Assembly (NCBI GenBank): GCA_964416305.1
Contig: CAYQDM010000002.1
Coordinates: 1 to 64,000 of the forward strand
DNA from: Acidaminobacter sp964416305
GTDB lineage: Bacteria > Bacillota > Clostridia > Peptostreptococcales > Acidaminobacteraceae
DNA length: 64,000 nt
Direction: 5' to 3'
In this document: positions 60,777 to 64,000 of the stretch, one piece after another
Position numbering within the stretch: position 1 is the first letter of the stretch
Layout of the letters: every line of letters starts with the position of its first letter
Program-made: the position numbers and the translations under genes
The notes under the pieces: generated by a model
The model's input: only the letters and a program-made list of their open reading frames with translations
What the model was told of the DNA's origin: nothing
Database searches by the model: none

Positions 60777-62009
60777 CTAGGTGTAGATTCTGAACTTCTC
60801 GCAGAGCTCGTTGACAGCTGCTCCGATCGCTTCGTTGGACTGCTTGCCTTCGAGTGTATCTGCGATCAAAGTTGCGACCTGTTTCATTTCTTCAACGCCC
60901 ATGCCGCGGGAAGTAACCGCTGCGGTGCCAATGCGGATGCCGCTGGTGACAAACGGGCTCTCCGTCTCAAACGGCACCGTATTTTTATTGACAGTGATGT
61001 GAACGTCGCCGAGCATCTTCTCAGCAGCTTTGCCCGTGAGACCTTTGTTTCTGAGGTCGAGGAGCATCAGGTGGTTGTCCGTGCCGCCGGAAACGAGCTT
61101 GAAACCGCGCTCGATCAGACCATCAGCAAGCGCCTGGCAGTTTTCGACGATCTTCTTCTGATAATCCTTGAACTCGTCTGTAAGGGCTTCCTTAAAGCTG
61201 ACAGCCTTCGCAGCGATGACGTGCATCAACGGACCGCCCTGGATGCCAGGGAAGATAGCTTTGTCGATGGCTTTCGCGTACTCAGCTTTGCAGAGAATCG
61301 CGCCGCCGCGAGGACCGCGGAGGGTTTTATGTGTTGTGGTGGTGACGAAATCAGCGTAGTCGCAAGGGTTCTCGTGGAGACCCGCAGCAACGAGGCCGGC
61401 GATGTGGGCCATGTCGACCATGAGGAGCGCGCCGACTTCATCGGCAATTTCCTTGAATTTCTTGAAATCAATCTTTCTAGGATAAGCGCTGGCGCCTGCG
61501 ACGATCATCTTAGGCTTGTGCTCGATCGCTTTCGCGCGGACGTCATCATAATCGATGGTTTCAGTCTCAGGGCTGACGCCGTAATCAACGAAGTTAAAGT
61601 AAACGCCGGAAATGTTGACCGGTGAACCGTGAGTTAAGTGGCCGCCGTGGGTCAGGTTCATGCCGAGGACGGTGTCGCCGGGCTTCAGCATGGCGAAGTA
61701 GACACCCAGGTTGGCGTTGGCGCCGGAGTGCGGCTGTACGTTTGCGTGATCAGCGTTGAAGAGCTCCTTCAAACGATCGATGGCAAGGTTCTCCACGACG
61801 TCGACGAACTCGCAGCCGCCGTAGTAGCGCTTCGCAGGGTAACCTTCTGCGTATTTGTTGGTAAAGGCGCTGCCCATGGCCTCCATAACAGCAGTGCTGA
61901 CGTTGTTCTCTGACGCGATCAGCTCAAGGCCTTTCTCCTGACGTTTGTTTTCGTTCTGCAGTGCCTCGTAAACTTCAATATCCACATCTTTCAAGTGCGT
62001 ATTGAGCAT
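60777..62009 (-). CDS. glyA: Serine hydroxymethyltransferase
   Basis: 410 residues. It interconverts serine and glycine with tetrahydrofolate. PLP Lys228 is in TTTTHKTLRGPRGG; ELIASENNVS and QPHSGANANLGVYFA are conserved. Start has GGAGGAGG. It overlaps the upstream rseC-like gene by 19 bases. Confidence 0.97.
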   Translation of the reverse strand: MLNTHLKDVDIEVYEALQNENKRQEKGLELIASENNVSTAVMEAMGSAFTNKYAEGYPAKRYYGGCEFVDVVENLAIDRLKELFNADHANVQPHSGANANLGVYFAMLKPGDTVLGMNLTHGGHLTHGSPVNISGVYFNFVDYGVSPETETIDYDDVRAKAIEHKPKMIVAGASAYPRKIDFKKFKEIADEVGALLMVDMAHIAGLVAAGLHENPCDYADFVTTTTHKTLRGPRGGAILCKAEYAKAIDKAIFPGIQGGPLMHVIAAKAVSFKEALTDEFKDYQKKIVENCQALADGLIERGFKLVSGGTDNHLMLLDLRNKGLTGKAAEKMLGDVHITVNKNTVPFETESPFVTSGIRIGTAAVTSRGMGVEEMKQVATLIADTLEGKQSNEAIGAAVNELCEKFRIYT

Positions 62010-62437
62010 GTGTTTTCATCCTCCTCCAGAATTTTTGTGATTGTCATTTCATATTTTCCGCCTTCCCGTCTCGCTTTGTCATTCCTGCGAATTATGAGAA
62101 AGGTAAGAACCATCAAACTTATACCCGCTATTGCGCTCAACACCTCAACATTTTTCAGGTGGCTGAGCGTCAGCTGTATAAGGCCGATCCCTGCGAACAA
62201 TGCGATCAAAGGGATCACATAAACTATGAAGGCTGCTGTCAGCACTTTTTCGTCAGACAGCTCAATTTCCACACGAGCGCCTACTTCTGCGCTGATGGGA
62301 TTTTCCACCTCCACCGACATTTCCATATTTTCCTCGCCCAACTGGCAAGCGCCGCAATCCCCTCAGGCTGCGTGCCTAGTCAGTTGGACCACGGCTCTCT
62401 GCCCTAAGGCCTCCGTGACTACACCATGTCTGATCAC
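61991..62437 (-). CDS. RseC/MucC-family protein with in-frame UGA (candidate selenoprotein)
   Basis: Frame from GTG 62435-62437 (AAAGGAG ten bases upstream) to TGA 61991-61993, 148 residues, interrupted by TGA at 62363-62365 (codon 25). N-terminus: VIRHGVVTEALGQRAVVQLT, then RHAA-U-GDCGACQLGE, then ENPISAEVGARVEIELSD, two transmembrane helices (about 85-105 and 110-128). Usual RseC members have cysteine at the UGA position (RHSACGKCGAC), giving a cluster of three thiols; here it is U-x2-C-x2-C. A SECIS-like hairpin follows. RseC proteins serve membrane redox complexes (SoxR reduction, Rnf). A TTG start after the UGA would lose the conserved N-terminus. Confidence 0.82.
62333..62349 (-). promoter_or_regulatory. 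Candidate bacterial SECIS hairpin in the rseC-like mRNA
   Basis: CTTGCC, loop AGTTG, GGCGAG: six pairs including one G-U, starting 14 bases after the UGA, with GU in the apical loop. Spacing and loop match the E. coli fdhF element well. Confidence 0.7.
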
Positions 62438-62485
62438 TGATTTTACGCTCCTTTAATGCTTAAGGCCAATGAGGGTCTCTTTTGT

Positions 62486-62535
62486 AGGTCTGACCCCGGC
62501 TGTTCACCCCGGCTGTTCTGTCCATCCGACCGCGT
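62486..62535 (-). repeat. Word A copy after aspS
   Basis: Exact word at 62488-62498 followed by a CCCCGGCTGTTC duplication, between aspS and the rseC-like gene. Confidence 0.8.
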
Positions 62536-62537
62536 CG

Positions 62538-64000
62538 TTATTCCTGAGCTGCAGCTTCTGCCTCAACTTCAGCACCCGCTGCCAGCTTCACCTGAACCGA
62601 AAGCTCATCAAGTTGATCCTCATCCACCCAGGATGGCGCGTCTGTCATCAAACAGCTCGCATTCTGAGTTTTAGGAAAGGCAATAACTTCTCGAATATTT
62701 TCACTGCCGGTAATCAACATGACGAGGCGATCCAATCCAAAGGCTATTCCGCCGTGAGGAGGTGTACCGTATTTAAACGCTTCAAGCAGGAATCCAAATT
62801 TTTCTTGAGCCTTCTCATCAGAGAATCCCAGCGCCCTGAACATTCTCTTTTGAATCTCAGACTTGTGGATCCGAATACTTCCGCCGCCAATCTCAAAGCC
62901 GTTCAAAACAATGTCATAGGCTTTCGCTCTTGCTGCCCCTGGGTCTGACCCCAGCAGTTCAAGATCTTCATCTCGTGGCGACGTAAACGGATGGTGTTTT
63001 GCGACAAAGCGCCCTGACTCCTCATCGTATTCAAAGAGTGGGAAGTCTGTCACCCACAGGAAATTAAAAGTGTCTTTCGGAATAATATCAAGCTTTTTCG
63101 CGACTTCTTGTCTGAGGCTTCCAAGGCTGTCAAAGACAATTTGAGGCTTGTCCGCCACAAAGACGAGAATGTCACCGGTTTCACCCTGCATTTTTGAGAC
63201 AAGCGCCGCCATTTGCTCTTCAGTAAAGAATTTTGCGATTGGCGAATTCAGACCATCCGCGCCTAACCGAATCCAGGCTAAACCCTTTGCGCCGTAAGTC
63301 TTTACGAACTCACCAAGTTTATCAATCTCTTTTCTGCTGATGTGATCCGATGCGCCTTTAAGGTTGATCCCGCGGACATCGCCTTCGTTCGCGACTGCGT
63401 CCGTGAAAACTTTAAACCCACAGTCAGCCACAATATCATTTAAGTGAACAAGTTCCAGCCCGTATCGCGTATCCGGCTTATCGCTGCCATAACGGGTCAT
63501 AGCCTCATCAAAGGTTAATCGTGGGAAAGGCAATGCAGGTCTGACCCCCATTGTCTCTTCCATAACCTTCGCCAATAACCTTTCATTCACTTCCATGACA
63601 TCTTCAGGCTCGACAAAAGACATCTCAATATCAATTTGCGTAAACTCCGGCTGACGATCTGCCCTTAAATCCTCATCCCTGAAGCACTTCGTTATTTGAT
63701 AATACTTGTCAAACCCTGACACCATCAAAATCTGCTTAAACAGCTGAGGTGATTGCGGTAAGGCATAAAACTTACCAGGATTGACACGGCTCGGTACCAA
63801 ATAGTCGCGAGCGCCTTCCGGCGTTGGCTTAGTCAACACAGGTGTTTCAAAATCAATAAAACCTTCCTGCTCGAGAAAATTCCGGACAATCTGAGTCACG
63901 CGGCTTCTAAGTCTCAGTTTTTGCTGCATCTTTGGCTTCCTGAGATCCAAGTAGCGATATTTTAACCTTAATCGTTCACCGGCGTCATCATCATCCTGAA
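62538..64000 (-). CDS. aspS: Aspartyl-tRNA synthetase (5' end outside window)
   Basis: Class II synthetase, open to the window edge, so partial; about 100 N-terminal residues (anticodon-binding domain) are missing. Motifs present: FLEQEGFIDFETPVLTKPTPEGARDYLVPSR, FRDEDLRADRQPEFTQID, and GIAFGLDRLVMLITG. Two word A copies lie in frame: 62942-62952 (LLGSDPGAARAKAYD) and 63538-63548 (MGVRPALPFPRL), both in otherwise conserved surroundings. It is the first visible gene of a run aspS, rseC-like, glyA. Confidence 0.96.
   Translation of the reverse strand, partial: QDDDDAGERLRLKYRYLDLRKPKMQQKLRLRSRVTQIVRNFLEQEGFIDFETPVLTKPTPEGARDYLVPSRVNPGKFYALPQSPQLFKQILMVSGFDKYYQITKCFRDEDLRADRQPEFTQIDIEMSFVEPEDVMEVNERLLAKVMEETMGVRPALPFPRLTFDEAMTRYGSDKPDTRYGLELVHLNDIVADCGFKVFTDAVANEGDVRGINLKGASDHISRKEIDKLGEFVKTYGAKGLAWIRLGADGLNSPIAKFFTEEQMAALVSKMQGETGDILVFVADKPQIVFDSLGSLRQEVAKKLDIIPKDTFNFLWVTDFPLFEYDEESGRFVAKHHPFTSPRDEDLELLGSDPGAARAKAYDIVLNGFEIGGGSIRIHKSEIQKRMFRALGFSDEKAQEKFGFLLEAFKYGTPPHGGIAFGLDRLVMLITGSENIREVIAFPKTQNASCLMTDAPSWVDEDQLDELSVQVKLAAGAEVEAEAAAQE

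Larger units (their letters stand above)
5092..63548. repeat. Dispersed word A: GGGGTCAGACC, about 52 exact copies
   Basis: It is built on the odd palindrome GGTC-A-GACC, usually extended to GGGGTCAGACC(C/T)GC. A long form has AATAGGCG-(loop)-GCCGCA between GGGGTC and GACC, with the inner hairpin GGC-GAAA-GCC, GGC-GCAA-GCC or GGCT-CA-AGCC; about 13 of these occur. None lies in 1-5040. Copies are in intergenic clusters and in at least ten genes. Chance expectation is about 0.03 copies. Confidence 0.95.

Overview
The window is a gene-dense stretch of an anaerobic, amino-acid-fermenting Firmicute (Clostridia). The evidence is a complete B12-dependent ornithine fermentation cluster (ord, ortA, ortB, oraS, oraE, a GlmL-like reactivase, orr), a urocanate hydratase, a double-cubane-cluster reductase with its activator, two formate/nitrite-type channels, a sodium/malate-type carrier with malic enzyme, and two genes interrupted by in-frame UGA that read as selenoproteins. 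An Acidaminobacter/Fusibacter-like genome would fit, but the genus is inference. Almost all genes lie on the minus strand. No rRNA, tRNA, CRISPR array or prophage was seen.

Layout: 0-4 kb carries iscR-iscS-iscU-mnmA (Fe-S assembly and tRNA thiolation). 4-6.7 kb is an alkylation-repair operon (ogt, alkA-like, alkD-like, Ada-like). 6.9-11.1 kb holds an HNH protein, a DUF6440 protein, the double-cubane pair and a nitroreductase broken by one stop codon. 11.4-14.1 kb (plus strand) holds a PstS-like lipoprotein and a second lipoprotein. 14.2-24.7 kb has a TspO-like protein, small membrane proteins, an MFS carrier, two PhzF proteins, msrA, a PAP2 phosphatase, lipA, an AI-2E-type permease and a pseudouridine synthase. 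24.9-30.6 kb has a giant SARP/BTAD-ATPase regulator and two paralogous FNT channels. 31.2-34.4 kb has hutU and a SRAP protein. 34.5-39.8 kb is a malate module (two-component system, 2HCT carrier, malic enzyme). 40.4-48.5 kb has a DEAD-box helicase, a DJ-1 protein, azlC/azlD with a pyruvate-kinase-C-domain protein, a large hypothetical membrane protein, a small selenoprotein and rarA. 48.6-49.7 kb is a REP-associated (RAYT-like) transposase. 50-58.7 kb is the ornithine operon, driven by a very good sigma-54 promoter, with its probable enhancer-binding activator at 59.2-60.6 kb. The window ends with glyA, a UGA-containing rseC-like gene and the 3' part of aspS.

The strongest unexplained signal is a set of dispersed DNA words. 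Word A (GGGGTCAGACC, about 52 exact copies, plus a long hairpin form) and word B (GCCGATGGTC, 28 exact copies, 14 in each orientation) occur in intergenic DNA, as inverted pairs, and in reading frame inside genes, including conserved enzymes. Random expectation is below one copy each. Word B, with a T-rich 5' flank and balanced orientation, resembles a DNA-uptake signal. Word A resembles a REP element and has inserted in frame into several proteins. A RAYT-like transposase in the same window is the natural candidate partner for word A. The two UGA-containing genes are the other main discovery; each has a plausible bacterial SECIS hairpin directly after the UGA.
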